Assembly (NCBI GenBank): GCA_013365325.1
Contig: JABVXV010000004.1
Span: 806,001-870,000 of the forward strand
Length of the DNA stretch: 64,000 nucleotides
From: Dipetalonema caudispina
Taxonomy: Eukaryota; Nematoda; Chromadorea; Rhabditida; Onchocercidae
Reading direction: 5' to 3'
Every line of letters starts with the position of its first letter. Position 1 is the first letter of the stretch. A program made the position numbers and the translations under genes. This document shows, one piece after another, positions 13,301 to 32,700 of this stretch. The notes below the pieces were generated by a model. That model saw only the letters and a list, made by a program, of their open reading frames with translations. It was not told the origin of the DNA and did no database searches.

Positions 13301-16300
13301 ACACAGTCCAGCCCGAATATATGATGATATGATGACATCGTTTTTCTATTTATTAATAATTCCAAAAACTTTCACAATTAAAAATTGCATTATTTAATAA
13401 AGTTGATTTACTGTTTTCACTTCCAAAATGAACTTAATTAATTATATTTTTCACATTTGTTTTGTTATACACTTTTGCCTTATTTATATTCTACAAGTTC
13501 CACCTCTAAACTGAGTTAATTACAGAAGATAATCTTTGTTGTTATCCTAACACAGCCATAATGGAGATACAGCGTTTTTAGTAGGTTTCGTAATTAAAAA
13601 AAATAAATTGCAATATATAATCAGGTGGAAAATCTCCGTGATCAGCTGCAGGATACAACTTCAAGACTTGGAGAGACAAGAAGCGAAAACGAACGTTTAC
13701 GATGTCTTTTTTTGAGTAGCGATGTAAGTTTCAAATTTTTTGATATATCTTTCAGCAATTTCACACTAATTTTCTAGCCTTTGGGCAAATGTCGATGTTA
13801 CAAAAAAGAGATTTACATATTTCATATCCTCAAAATATCACTTTTTCTCTTGCAGGCACAAGGCCTTTCGCAATTACGACGTAGTCTTACGGCTGCTGAA
13901 GAAGACGTAATCCGAAAACGTGAAGAAATGGAAACGCTACGGAAACAGCTTGCCACACCGACCCGGGAAATTGATCAGCAATATGAAATTAGGTAAAAAT
14001 TCAATAAATGGCAGTATTTTTTTGTCTCATTAGGTTGCTAAATTTTCACATTAGTAAGTTGTCTGGAATTGGCAGGATACAATCTCAAATACTATTATCA
14101 TTCTAGAATTTGGGAAATTTCAGAAAGTCTTTTCTCTGGCTAAGGAACATCCCAATGCCAATATGCTGACCTTTATTTTAATATTGAGATTGGTACCATT
14201 TTGTTAGACTGTAATTTCCAGGTACAAACAAATCGTTGAACAGTTTACGAATCTGCTCAAAGTTCAAGTTGGTTCTTTGTCGCGTTTTGTACATTCCCAA
14301 GCAGGCAGCATTGAATACGCCGAACTGCGACAATGCATCGATCAATTAATTCGAAGAGTAGCTGGCTTAGATGAAGTTACTCAAATAGATAATAAAATGA
14401 ATCTCGTCGAGGAAATATTGAATAATGTCTCTGAAGCTTACGAACAGGTTTGAAATTTTGAAGTTTTACTATTTATCAGTAACAAAATAATGGGATAGCC
14501 GACATCCTAACTGCAAACGGTATGTAATGTTCGGAAATAACTTTCCAATTGATTATTAAACTTTTGAGTATTGTAAAGATTAAGCTAACTTTGATGTGAT
14601 TTGAAGAAAATTCGTAGTATATGGAAGCTAAAGAATGAATCGATTAGATTTTTTCTAAATATTTTAGGATAAACTGAAAATGATTTGGACTTCCGAATTT
14701 TTGCTGAATGAAATATGTTTCCATTCAGTAGTGTCATTTAGTAGTTATTTAAAATTGTTTGATACCGAATCGATCAACATACATAAAGTTTTTATCTTTA
14801 GGTTAGTAAAGTGCTGATAAGGATACAACGCGAGGCACAAGAAAAGAAAATACATACGGTAAAATTATCAATTCTTCCATTGCTCTTTGACTGAAGTTTG
14901 AACACTTCATGAAGTTCCTGGATCTTAAAACATCAAAGTCTGTTTAATTTCCAGGAACATCCGTCATCGGAAGAGATTGCTGATGAAGTGCAGGATTTGG
15001 AAAATGAACTGGAGGAGCTTCAGGCACATAAACATTCTTGCATGCTTTTCTAGTAAAAAAAAGAATGATGCTTTTCTGAAATTTTAATTGCATTACTTCG
15101 AAAATAATGTTATGGTACTATGAATGCTTCATAACCCATCATCCTGCTTATGAAATCATTTGAAGCTTGTAATTCCTTCCTTATTCATTTTTGAGTTTCA
15201 GGCTGCTCATGCCGAAGAAATGGAATCTATGCAATCCAAGTTTGAATATCAGTTGAAATTACTTCGAGAACGCCTGGAGCATGAAGAACATCGACGAAAA
15301 AAAGCACAGGAGGAGTTACAGACACTGAATGTAAGTCCTGCAGAATTTATTTGAAAATAACCAATTCAAACATTTGAAGAAGAAACAAGGCGTAGAAATG
15401 AAGGATGAATAGGAATGGTCATGGAAAAAGAGGATTTAATCGCAATATTTCCAATAAAAATTTTCCAGTCTTTAAATGATCATTCGTTATCAACAATGAA
15501 GAAAACTCATGAGGAAATGCTGGCGGAACAAAGACGGCAATACGAGGAGCAGATTGCTGTGCTTCATGAAGAGCATGCAGCAGAACTGCAAGAAGAGAAG
15601 AAAGCTACCAGGTTTCTTTTCACTTCTTCATTTTATGCATGGTTAATGTCTTCAAGATACTTAAGGTTTTTCTCAAGTAGTTACGAAAAAGTGCTAGTCA
15701 AAATTTCTATGAAATAATTCAGTGATATTGTATTTCGATGAGAGTTCAGTTCAACCTTTCGCATTTTTTAGGTTTTATTTCGCATTTCTCTATTTCTTTC
15801 ATTCCTGATGATCTCTAATATAGTCCCTGCTTTACTTCCAGTCTTTATTAAGTTAGGACAAACTTTGTACAATGAAGTCACCTTCTTTATTAAATTGCAG
15901 GATGGCCCTGGATGCAGTACAACGAGCACATGATGCTGAATTGAGAAATATTAATGAAAAAGTTCGTAGTATTGGTGGTAATAGTATAACCTCAGCCCAA
16001 GCAAACATTTCTGCGGATTCAAAAAGTGATGTACAATCTACAAGGCAGAGGTGAGCATTCATTTATTTTTCATTGAGACAATTTAATTACTTTACTACCA
16101 ACGTATCGCTTTTTTTTCTTTTCTTGTTACAGTAAAATGTTGGAGCAAATGAGTACTGAATTAGCTCAATTGTCGGCATTGTATTCGGCAAAATGTCTCG
16201 AGAATTCTCAGCTTGATGAGAAGATGTCTTTATTGCTGGCCGACAAAGAAAATCAGTCATCGTTGAAGTACCTTTTTATTTTTAAGTAAAACTTTCTCAT

Positions 16301-18287
16301 TATTTCTGTCATTTAAGGATGAATTGATCAAACATTTTACAGAATCATTTGCATTCCATTAATTGAATCTGATAATAGAAGATTTCGAATACAAATTTTT
16401 ATGTATCTAATGTGACGATTTTTACTTGCAGTGATGTGGAAGCCCAAAATCGACGCTTGCATCGTGAATTGCGGCAAAAAGACACGATAATTGAAGAGCT
16501 GAGGCAGATGGTAGCATTTCTCGAACGCCGAGCTGTTGATTTGACCGGTGAAGAACTTCCAGTCAAATATGGTGGGTCACAACCTACGTTTTTCTAATGT
16601 TTACGTGAATTTTATGCTCCATGATGGATTGAGCTCTGACAAATAGACTCAGCATAATCTAGAAACCCAATGTAGTATCACTATCTGAAAAATAGGTTAT
16701 AATGACCTATTACCTCACTCATAGGGTCATGTTTTGTTCTATTGATGATGCAGATGTAAAACATCAGTGGGTTATTATAAAATCACTTATACTTATTTAC
16801 TTACACACTTTTCAAGGCTTTTTTGGCTGCAAATGCAAGGGACCTTTGGCATTATTATTATCCTTCGCTTCTTGGTAATTTTATACATGTCGATGTATTC
16901 CCTGAAACTTATTCTTTTTTTGAAAATTATTTAATTTTCAAAAATTTAAGTTGTTTGCAGAACTACCAAAACGACAAAATCGGTAAGCTTCCACATGCGT
17001 AAAAAAGTTTGAAATTGGCTTGGTGTTTTAGGCTGAATTTGATTTTTCTAGTGTAAAGTTTAAGATCACCAATAATTTATCGTAAACATATCCGTATTTC
17101 ATAAAACTTCTAGTATCTTTCTTCACTATTAAAAATGATCAAATTTCTCCTTCATGGTGATCGTAGACAATAAAATGATTAATTGTCCTTCAACCGTCTA
17201 ATGCATGCTTGTTATTTCCAAGTTTTGTCTTTTTTAGTAAAGCATGCTGCCTGAGCTTCATTAGCAATTGTCAATCCTTCCTATCAGCCTTCTTTTCCTG
17301 CCTATTTGCTTTGTGCCGTCATTTCATCATTACTTTTATCTGTAAAATAATTTTTTTTTTCTTTTTTTGTTGAAATTTCGTGATTATTATTTCATTATTA
17401 TTTTGAAAACAGAAAGGATAGCACTGTTAAGATTCATATAAAGCAACTCAAAATTTATCATCTATCAATATAAGCTAGCTATTCGTACAACTAGTGCTGT
17501 CATTTTTGTGTCAAAGTTTTTGAGATACTTATTTCGACCCTGTTATCCACACATTTTCTCATTGTAGAGGAACGCGTAGACGATGCACCGCTATTGCTAG
17601 AGGAATCGGTGACACCCCAAGCAGCTCAAACTCATTCTCCAACTCTGCAACAACAGCAGATAGCCCTCAGCTTTCCATCAGTCAACAACAACAACAGCAT
17701 AGTAACGCAGCCAACAGCTGTTGTTTCATCGATTTGGCGTCTACCATCCGGTCAAGGGGTCAAATTTCGAAGAAATCGCCAAGTGACACCAAAAATGACT
17801 TCAAGACGTAATGGTTGGTAATTAAATTAGTAGTATAAAATTTGAGTGAAATTTAGAATTCAGATGAGGAAAAGTATAAAAATCATATAACAAGAATTCT
17901 TAATACCCACCGTACCTTCCATCACTGAAAGCTTTCCTTGTTGTAGGATATATTAAGTGTACCACTTGGTATGCTAGTAAACGCTTGATACTCATTTCCT
18001 GATTCTGTTTATACATAGAATCCTTACGTTTGTTGTTCTCCTCCGTTTTAATGGCCATAGCTTAAGACTTTTTTCTGTTCCAACACATTTTCTCGAACAG
18101 AGATATTTTGCAATCACTTATATCTAATCAAATTTCAGATGTTCGATTTCACAGCAATCCAGCGATACCAGTAAGTGAAATGACATCCGATTATCCGGCC
18201 AGTGAGTTACGACGTTCGATGATTATTCCAGTCAGTGAACGTCGGAAATTTTTTGAAACGATCGCCGAATATAGTCACCCTTTCTAA
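4308..18287 (+). CDS. MPRIP/Outspread-like protein: two PH domains and a long coiled coil
   Basis: Probable actomyosin/Rho-signalling scaffold of the myosin phosphatase Rho-interacting protein family (cytoplasmic, actin-associated by analogy). Exons: 4308-4391, 4586-4651, 4873-5099, 5245-5398, 6725-6921, 7956-8082, 8403-8530, 8678-8786, 8953-9117, 9278-9414, 9594-9761, 10468-10537, 12259-12324, 13625-13723, 13856-13992, 14222-14447, 14802-14858, 14955-15023, 15202-15330, 15469-15611, 15901-16050, 16133-16267, 16432-16571, 17568-17813, 18139-18287. All phases agree, giving 1125 residues. PH1 is about residues 7-134 (YGFLYVAP, then [17 protein letters not shown], closing W126-W127). PH2 is about 299-390 ([10 protein letters not shown]; closing W383). 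A Ser/Arg-rich, proline-containing linker surrounds PH2, heptad-like coiled coil covers about 545-994, and the tail ends [15 protein letters not shown]. Exon 18 needs a GC donor. The start is the first ATG before PH1, 9 nt after an acceptor-like AG. The family call is strong; strict orthology is inferred. Confidence 0.9.
10538..12258 (+). other. Intron 12 of gene 1 (1.7 kb), no nested gene seen
   Basis: Starts GTAAGT and ends ATTATAG. The few open stretches inside have the amino-acid bias of AT-rich noise. Nothing recognisable. Confidence 0.8.
15024..15201 (+). other. Intron 18 of gene 1 with an apparent GC donor
   Basis: The coiled-coil frame runs to CTTCAG and the next exon begins after GAGTTTCAG in the same phase, so the intron starts GCACAT rather than GT. 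Read-through adds nine residues and a stop at 15051-15053, which would make a short isoform ending inside the coiled coil. An alternative GT donor at GAA|GTGCAG inside exon 18 would delete 12 well-formed coiled-coil residues and is less attractive. Confidence 0.6.
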
Positions 18288-20428
18288 TAAAAAAAATGAT
18301 ATTTCATAATACTTTAAAAAAAATTCCTTTTCTATAGGACAGGAAATCAAGCTGTCACATATTGCAACCTTTAAAACGATGAAAAACTGACAAAGTGAAA
18401 GTAAAAATCAGCTAGGAAAGTGTTAAAATTACAAAATAAAACTACGGTTAAGACTTTAATAACAATATAAAATCCGCATTTTCTCATTCTCGTAATTTCA
18501 GTCAGTTTCTCGGAAAAACAGATTTGGAATAGGACTATTTGAACACTAAAAAATGATCTAAGAACAAGTCTTAAGATTAATTGAAAGATTTATCAAGTCT
18601 CAAGATTCTTTCTACTACCATTTAGGAAAATGTTTCAGCAATTCGTTTTTGTACGAAACCTAATTCATTATTATCTTGTAGTAAGACTAGTCCATCTTTT
18701 GTTTCAACTGCTCTCATCTATGTTTATGCTAACCTATCAATACTCTCCACTTCATCCATTTTATCCATTCTTCCCCTTCTCTCTGAAACAAACTGTAAAA
18801 ATTAAGAATAGTGTACGGAACGGTAGCAAAATTAATGTTTATTTTGTAAAATTGCATACATGTTAACCGATTATGCCATTGGTAGTTCTAATCTGAAAAT
18901 TTGATTTCGTTCAGACTGCTTTTAAATTTGTATGGTAGTTTAATTGTGCAACGGTCTCAATATCTCCTATGAATTGGATCGGAACCGAGCTTTTCTGAGA
19001 AACTGACTAAAATATGGCAATTCAATAGGGCTGCACTAAAATTGTAGCTTGGTTACTAGTCATCCATTTCTTCATAGTTATCTAAACTCGATTGGGCTTA
19101 GTGAAAAGTAAGTAAGATACTACAGTATCACACCTTAATAGATAGAAATATTGTTAAACAACTGATTGATGTTCTCTTGTTATGATATTGCTAAACACCA
19201 AAATATTTCTTATTCTGAGTAACTTTGAACTTTTTTCATTATATTAATGGAAACTCTAAATCTTTGAAGAATTCCGAATTCCACAGGTTATTATTCATAA
19301 TGCTGAGAAATTTTGACCTTTTTGAAGAATTCTAAACTGCAAGCAAGAAATGTAGCCAATTATATTCGTGTTCTGACAGTTTTAAAATCAAAAGTCCCAA
19401 ATTATATCTTATTCCTGAACATGCTTACCCACAGCATTAAATATTTAAATCCCATCCGCCTAACGAGCAATATAAATTTGTTGTGATTCGCTTGCTGTCT
19501 GTATATCAATGTATAATAAACGAAATTCCTTATCAAATTTCATTCGACATAAATCTAAGTGTTTCAAATGTCATCTAAACCATTCTATACTTTGTTAGAA
19601 AGAGAAGAAATAATCCTACTCAAATTGCTTCGAGCTTCTTTTTTTGCAATAAGAATTTTGTTTAGAAAACTGTTAATTTCAAACATTATATTATTATTCA
19701 CGAGAACATAAGTTTTTAGAAATCTACAACACATTCTGTTTCTGAAATGAGTGATATTTCTTTTGGGATAAGTTAAACACCAAAAGATTAATCACTTCTG
19801 TATTAATGAGGTTGTCATTAAAGTACATGAAACATCCTGAACATTAAAATTATCACAAAGGAAAATTAGATCCAGAATTCACCAGATATCGAAATAATTG
19901 AAACAAAAAACATAACATAAAGAAGGTAGTACCGGGTTTCTCACAAAAATTAAGAATTAAACAAGCAGAATCACATAACAGCTACGATATACATATAATA
20001 TAACAAAGGATACATTCTATGTCTACACCTAGGACAATAACTGAATTTTGAAGAATTCCGGAACTGTACCGATTAAGTCTTTTTCTCCCCCAATTTATTC
20101 AGTCAGTTCTTCAAAATTCATTTCTTTCAATAAATGGTGAATGATAAGGAGATATTACAAAAAGTAGCCGGTATAAACGTTCGTACTAAAAAACGAATTT
20201 TGAATCTAACCAAGTCATTGTTTTGACAAATGACTTTGAAATGCCAAAATATGGAGATAGGAAATTATGGGAGTGAACGTAATCCAAAAATGGATGGTAA
20301 TTTAATCAGTCCCCAAAATTCAGTGCAACCACTAACAATACAAGCAAAGTATCAAATTATCCTTATCTTTTCAGGAATTATAAAATGAAGCGAATAAGTC
20401 CACACAAAATTTTCACTTTCAAATTCTT
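18288..20428. other. Convergent intergenic region between genes 1 and 2
   Basis: Holds the 3' UTRs of two converging genes. AATAAA at 18435-18440 is a plausible poly(A) signal for gene 1, about 150 nt after its stop. On the minus strand AATAAA at about 20093-20098 is a candidate for aconitase, about 330 nt after its stop. No coding sequence recognised. Confidence 0.6.
18435..18440 (+). terminator. Candidate poly(A) signal of gene 1
   Basis: Canonical AATAAA about 150 nt downstream of the stop codon at 18285-18287. The hexamer is common by chance in AT-rich DNA, so confidence is moderate. Confidence 0.5.
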
Positions 20429-25997
<5,569 letters not shown>

Positions 25998-26585
25998 TTC
26001 CAATCTTAAGATTTCGGAATTGAAATCAGAAAAAAGCAAAAGGAAAAGCACATCATTTCGGTAAGAAATTTTATTCTACATGAAATGACCACATATATAA
26101 AATTCAACGAAATAAACCACAATTTGAATTTGGATTTATGACACCCATTTGATGTGAAATAACTTGATCATAAACTGTAAACCGTCTAGTGGCAAGATCA
26201 CAAACTTACCACTTTCACAACAACAACAACAGCTCTTCAACTAAATTCACAGAACACGTGTAACCCACGAGATAGAAAGACGTAACTACCGTCCATCTCA
26301 CTTCCTGATCAAACTCATCTCAGTTTAACTAATATTATCAGATCGATTAGATCAAATTTCTAAAATGAATCAATAATGTGAAATAAAAAAATCAATGCAA
26401 AATATCTAACAAATCAATAAATCGATAACATAACTCATTCAATCAACATCTCATATGAGCAACACTAATTAATTAACGGCTGTCAAGAATGCTGATAACG
26501 AACGTTCCTCACCTCCGCCATATCCTTCAAAACCGGAACGAATAACACTGCTATTTTCTCTTGCTACATTCTTTCTTCGTCTCTT

Positions 26586-26603
26586 CTTCTCTCTCTCTCT
26601 CTT
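26586..26603. repeat. (CT)n simple repeat upstream of aconitase
   Basis: Short CT dinucleotide tract (GA on the coding strand of aconitase) about 0.6 kb upstream of the start codon. It could be promoter-proximal, but this is not demonstrable from sequence. Confidence 0.8.
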
Positions 26604-28324
26604 TCACCAATCATTGACAACACCACGCATTTTCAAATTCTTTCAATCTCTCTACCAACAACGTCACGTCTCTTAGTTCAGACTATTGGGTAAAATCCGT
26701 AAAGCTATTCGAAAAGTCTAACCATACCGGTAAATTCCTCCGAACAATATGAAAGTAATTCAGGAAATGGGATGAACTGCTCTCCGTTTTCGGTTTATTC
26801 CCGTTCTTATGTCATAACGCTACACCAGACATTAATTGGTAGAATTTGTTTCTTTGAATTAAAATTACCGAATATATTGTTATGTTCCGGTAACATTAAT
26901 CATATCATTCTAAGCAATGAGATTTTCAGGAAGAACTAAAGAACTAATACTATTTAACATTTTTAACAATAAAATTTGAAACTTCACAGAAAGTATTCAT
27001 CAACTACAACTAATACCATTCATGTAATCACTGTTAATTCTTTTATCAATTATTTTTAACAGATAGATAGAATGAGAATAACGAATGAATGGATCTTATC
27101 AATTTTTAGTTTTCATTTTAAGTTTATGGCCTAAAGCAATCACATACCAAAACTTGGCCCAGAATGTTTGGTAAGCCATATAGGAACTGTTGTGCAAAAT
27201 TGATGATCATTTTTCATGCTTTTATCTCTTATTACTTTCATTCATGATTTTATTAAATCCGGAATTCCAATCCAGAACTTTAAGTGAATCCAGCGAATGA
27301 TACATTTTATCATAGTGGAAACATGGAAGGATGATTGTTCTCGACAAAGATCTGACAAATCTGAACTTGTCAATGTTCATTTAGCAGACTATAGGTAATA
27401 ATATTATTTCTTAGAAATATTGTTCCAGAAATTCCTTTATAGATTATTATCCGGAATTTCCATTTAAGGATTATATTGACAGCTAATATGCGTGGCTACT
27501 TTTCTAGACAAATTCAAGTTAGCAGTTAGATTAGAAATTCTCATTGATGTATTAAAGATTCAGCGAAAAACGTATGTATTTTTTTTACTTTAATTGAGTT
27601 GAGCTGCATCAATATCCATCAAATTTATTAAAAATAAACTCATCTAAGTTTAGCTAATATTCTGAAATTAATTAAATCAAATTTCAAAATATGTTTGAAG
27701 TCTTCTAATCTTTTTTCATACGTAACACATCGACTGAATTTCTTGAATATCTGCAACTTATTCGTTTAAATTTTAAATCGGTCTGCATATTTTATTGTTT
27801 CAATAGCATTGGAACAAGTCAACAAGATGAAGTTGTAGTTTATATCACAAATTTGGAATCTTCAACATAAAAGAATATAAATTCAGTTCAGCATCCTGGA
27901 GATTTTTGAACCTTCCCGCAAGGTTCTCAATTGATATTATTGCACAATCATGATTCGTCAAAAGAAAAAATCCTCACTTTCCGGTTTTATAACAGAAGCA
28001 GCAAATGAAAATATAAGGAGTAGTAAGCAATTTGAGCAACATAGTGTGATAGACTTCGCTTCCAACTTTCTCCTAAAAATTGAACTTTTTCTTTAAAATT
28101 TTATTAAAATTTGTAAAATTGTGTAGGAAGTTGGAAATGAGCTCTGATTAACAAAGAATCATCATTTTCCTTTAAAGGGAAAAAGAATGAATGTACGTAG
28201 ATTGTATTGCGGTGACCTATGAACAGCCGAAAGCTCAATGGGTTTGGGATAAATGAAAGGCAGTACTGATTGTAAAGATCCTTTAAATTAGAAGAAAAAG
28301 AAATATAAAAATGAAGTTACTTAC

Positions 28325-28354
28325 CAGCCGTCGAAGTTTGTGCTCTTGCGATAT
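28325..28354 (-). other. Candidate 5' non-coding exon of aconitase
   Basis: On the minus strand a 30-nt segment is bounded by GTCAATTTCAG before it and GTAAGTAAC after it, both near-perfect nematode splice sites. No frame joins it productively to the aconitase start exon, so if real it would be untranslated leader. A chance pair of sites is possible. Confidence 0.3.
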
Positions 28355-29502
28355 CTGAAATTGACAATGACTGTTAAAAATCCGATCAATCATGACACAT
28401 CTATGTAAATTTAATCAGATTTAGTCAGCAAACTCAAACTCATACGTTAAGGTTTATAATTCCGGGAAATCAGGTTGTTCAAGGTAAGAAAAAATCACCA
28501 AAATTATTTTGTCGAAGAAAAAAGTAAATTTAGAATCCTCCAAGTGTGAACCATTTGAAAAGATTTAGCTTTTATTTAGCCAGGTGATTCTTACAGACTT
28601 GGCTTATTCATTTTTGTTTTTCAGTCATTCTAATAACTAAAAAATTAAATTTTGGATGTTTGTTTTATGTAGTATAATGTTCTATCAGTTGTTATCAGCA
28701 CTGATTTGCTTGCAATTTACACTTCCTGCTTGTAAGATAATTTTCTGCAAATATAATCTCCGTCCATTTCTTATCATTTTAACTTGTCTACTTTTTTTTT
28801 TACTTCTTGACTTGCTCACGTTTTTCTGTTACTACTCTTTTTGTAACGAAAGATAAGTTGACGAAGTGCAAGAATTCGAAATTTGTTCTCTTAGACGGAT
28901 GGAAATGGATTAAATTTAATTATAAAAAGGAATTTGCTTGGGATAAAATTGACTTTCATGACAGTTTTATAGTAATGCCGTACTTTTTGCCAGAGGATTA
29001 GTGTAAACAAAAGTCTAGGAAGTTTCGAAGTATTTTGAAAGATTATTTTTGCTGATATTACTACTATATGCAGAATTTTGATTGATTTTAATTCAAATAG
29101 CACTAGTTATATAGTGTCAAAGGGCAATGGACAAGTAATTAGAAGTTAAAAATCCAGAATTAAAGCAGAAATACGCTGATAGCTCATTAAGCAAGCGTAT
29201 TAAATGAAATGATTTAAAGTTGAAAACTGAACTTCTTTGAAGAAGAGATGAGACCGTATCCGAATAGTCAGTTATGCTATCAATAAAATGCATTCTGTTC
29301 TGTTTTGAAATTTAGAAAGAAAAGGACAAGGACAAATAAAGTTAAGCGGTAATAGCTTCTATAATTTTATGGAGGATGTAATCATAAATAACCAAACCAT
29401 AAATTTTTTTCGTGAACTCATTTGCCAATCCGATCTCTTAACAACAATTACCAATAAGTACAGCAACCCAGTCACTGATGACATGCAGCATGCTATGAGG
29501 AA

Positions 29503-29753
29503 TTAAAATAAAGTATCATGATTATCACTATTACGATCATTATAATCACTATCATTATCAACATGCACACCCTTTCTATTCGGCGGAGATGATAGTTGAG
29601 AGGAATGTGTCGAAAGCAATCTTTCTGAATTCGATTGAACTTGAAATATTTCGGGCGGTTTTCTCTCAGAATCAGATAAATTTTGTATTTTATAAGGAGA
29701 TATGATAGAACGATTATCATTGTAATCATTATTACCAGCATTCCTTTCACTGC

Positions 29754-29794
<41 letters not shown>

Positions 29795-32700
29795 CCACTG
29801 TCATCATCCAAATATCCGGAACCTAGAAACAACGGAGATACTGATATCATAACAACATCAACCAGGAAGTTAAGGTATAAAAGGATGTTATAATAAAGGG
29901 GAAATCATGCCGTGCATGTGAAAATTCAATTTTAAAATTTACAATAATTAACAATATGTACTATCAACCACTGAAAAGAAAAAAAAAAAACTATCTATCA
30001 TCCATGATATCATGAAGGACCGATCACATGTGTAGCATAACCTGAACTCTGAACTTACTTCAGAACTCTGTTATGAGTTGAAAGTATTACTCTGTGATCA
30101 ATTTGTAGGGATTTTTTTTTATTTTAGTCTCATCAATCGATGAACAATGTGTTGTTTGCTTCGCTTGCTTGAAGTTATTTAAATGAGAATAATTGATAGT
30201 TTCATGCAAAATATTTGCAAAATTAGAGTGAAGAGTGAACACACAAAAGACGAGTTGTAAGTCTGTTCAAAAATGCAAAAATTTGAAAGATTTCAAATCA
30301 GCAGCTATTTGCAAGTTAGTTAACCTGATCAGATAAATTCGATCATCTCTGTCACTTTCTATCTCACTAAGCTTCATACTTCTTTCGCTTCTGTTTTACA
30401 TCATGCGCTTTCTGCTATAAATGGAAGAATTTCTCAACAACGATATCTGATAAGTGATATAACTTTTCAAGAAGTACCACAATTATTCCGTATTGTTCAT
30501 TAATAGGTCATAGTTCACCGTGCTGTTTAATATTAGTTTTTCATTATTTTTAGAACAGCCCATTCAAAACGCTTTTAAAATTTTCAAAATTGCAAAATAA
30601 AATACAAACCTTCCATAAAAATTGCTGGAAATTTATTGTAAACTAAGTTCCCTTCTGAAAAAAACAAAGAATTATTTCATTATAAACTACAAAAAATTTG
30701 CAGTAAATTGCAATAACTTCTCCAATGTAACTGAAAATTTAAACTTGAAAACGTATAGAAATTGAACTTATTCAAATTCGAATTCTGTTTGATTCTTTTC
30801 CTTAATGGTAATAATATTAAAGAAATAAAGCAAACAAAGTATAATTGGTAATTTAAACTTTATTTTTCATGTTTATTTGATATCCAGGTGATAAAATCAA
30901 CTTCAAGAAAATAAATTTTTCAAAGTCATAAATTTTCACCTTTCACAACAATATCAGCAAAGTGTTCGCCGTTGTCATTCATCGCAACACATCGATAAGT
31001 GCCAAATTCATTTTTACTAACATTTTTGATGGTCAAAATGTGTATGCTACGATAATTTTCTGACACTTGATTTGACTGAAAAAATTAACCTTCGATCTGA
31101 ATACTTGCAAATTATTTCAATCGATTTTGACCTTTAACGTTTTCGCTTTCAATATCATGCATGGGATGAATTTATCCGCAAACTTATCAACAACTTTTGA
31201 AGGGAAGAAAAGATTTGAATTATTTTCAGAATTCAACTTTTATACCGCATGATCATCCTTAGACAGGAAAACCTAAAATAAGTAAAAATCTGAATGATTA
31301 ACTTTTTAACTTACAAGTGAAAATGTAGAAGAATCGAATATTTCTTGTCCATCTTTTCCCCACTTCACTAAAGGTCTTGGCCAAGCTTCTGCATTGCAAA
31401 CTAAGCTAACCTGACCACCCAGTGCTACTTGAACGATTTCAGCCTGTGGTACCACCGTTGGCTCAACTGAAACATTTCAAAGTAAGAATTTTTGGGTGTT
31501 TTTAACGAAAACTTTAGCAGTACTATATTTTGAATAGAAAAAACCAAAAATATCTCTATTATTCTGTCACTTTATTTTTCAACAGATAATCAAAACCATA
31601 TTATTCTTCAACATTTACCACATGTCCACAATAACCGAATATCTCTTTGCTATATTTCATAGAATTTGAAACAGATTTCTGATTACAATTATAATCTATA
31701 TTTGAATTATGTTCATGACTGTTTTACGATAACTTACAGGTAACATGTAGTTTCACGCTCCAGGACTCATCCGGTGGTACACCATTACTTGCGACGCAAA
31801 TATATTCGCTCATATGTTTGCGATTTACCTTAATGATTGTCATATCGGAACCATTGAATACACTTGCTGAAATTAGCAACATTTAAACTTTGATATTATG
31901 ATAGTAACCTTTGATTTGTAATGTTCCATTTAATTTTTAAAATGAAATAAATGAATCAAGCCAAAGAATCTTTTCAATAATAACTGCCATCAACCTCCGT
32001 AACCAGTAGCGCCATTAAATCGAATAATTTGTCGATCTTGCCTTCTCCAAACAATAGTGGGTGGTGGATCGCCAAATGCTCGACATGATAGAGTAACATT
32101 CTGTCCTTCACGTACCTCTACAGTTGCTGCTGTTGTTCGAGCCACATATGGTGGCACTAAATATTTCTGTTTTTTTTTTTACAAATAAATAAATTGGTAA
32201 AGTGATAGCATTTCTTTTAAAATTTCCTTAGGAATATCTCAAAAACCAATCAGAAATGCGAAGAAATATTGGCCAAGACCAAAGAGTTGAAAGGAACATC
32301 TCGAAATAACTGGAACAAACGATTGATTGCGCAATTATTTAGACTGTGCATGTAAACTAATTTCGAAGACATTTCCGCCAAAATATAAATCTCAAGCAAA
32401 ATCCCTTCCAGTCGTATGCATGCAAAGTAACCTGAACTAAATTAATTTTCAATTCAATATTCTATTTGAATTCTCAATTGTTGATGAGAATTGATGAATA
32501 ATTTAGTCGTATATTTGGCTTTTCCCAAAAAGTCCACTTCCATTAACGAGTTATTTAAGCTTTCCTCTACCTTTTCATTACTAAATTAATTCAATATCAA
32601 CTTCCTCCTAGTAGCAGGTGATATGTAGAAATCAATCCTCAACGACCTCTCTAATAGTTCACCTGTCCCTTTCTCCCTCTTCAACCCAATATTTCAACAA

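Larger units (their letters stand above)
25998..29502. other. Region upstream of aconitase and downstream of rig-5
   Basis: About 3.5 kb of AT-rich DNA between two minus-strand genes. It includes a CT-rich simple repeat near 26586-26603, which would be a GA-rich stretch about 0.6 kb upstream of the aconitase ATG on its coding strand. A possible 30-nt minus-strand exon lies at 28325-28354. Open stretches at 28656-29001 encode only low-complexity hydrophobic sequence and are not called. Confidence 0.6.

Noticed and set aside
28656..29001. Open + frames encoding Leu/Phe/Cys-rich peptides, membrane-protein-like
   Set aside because: T-rich DNA gives such frames by chance. There is no splice structure, no homology and no codon signal.
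29493..29807. Minus-strand frame with a long Met run
   Set aside because: It is the wrong frame of the GAT repeat; the Asp frame continues a spliced, phased rig-5 exon.
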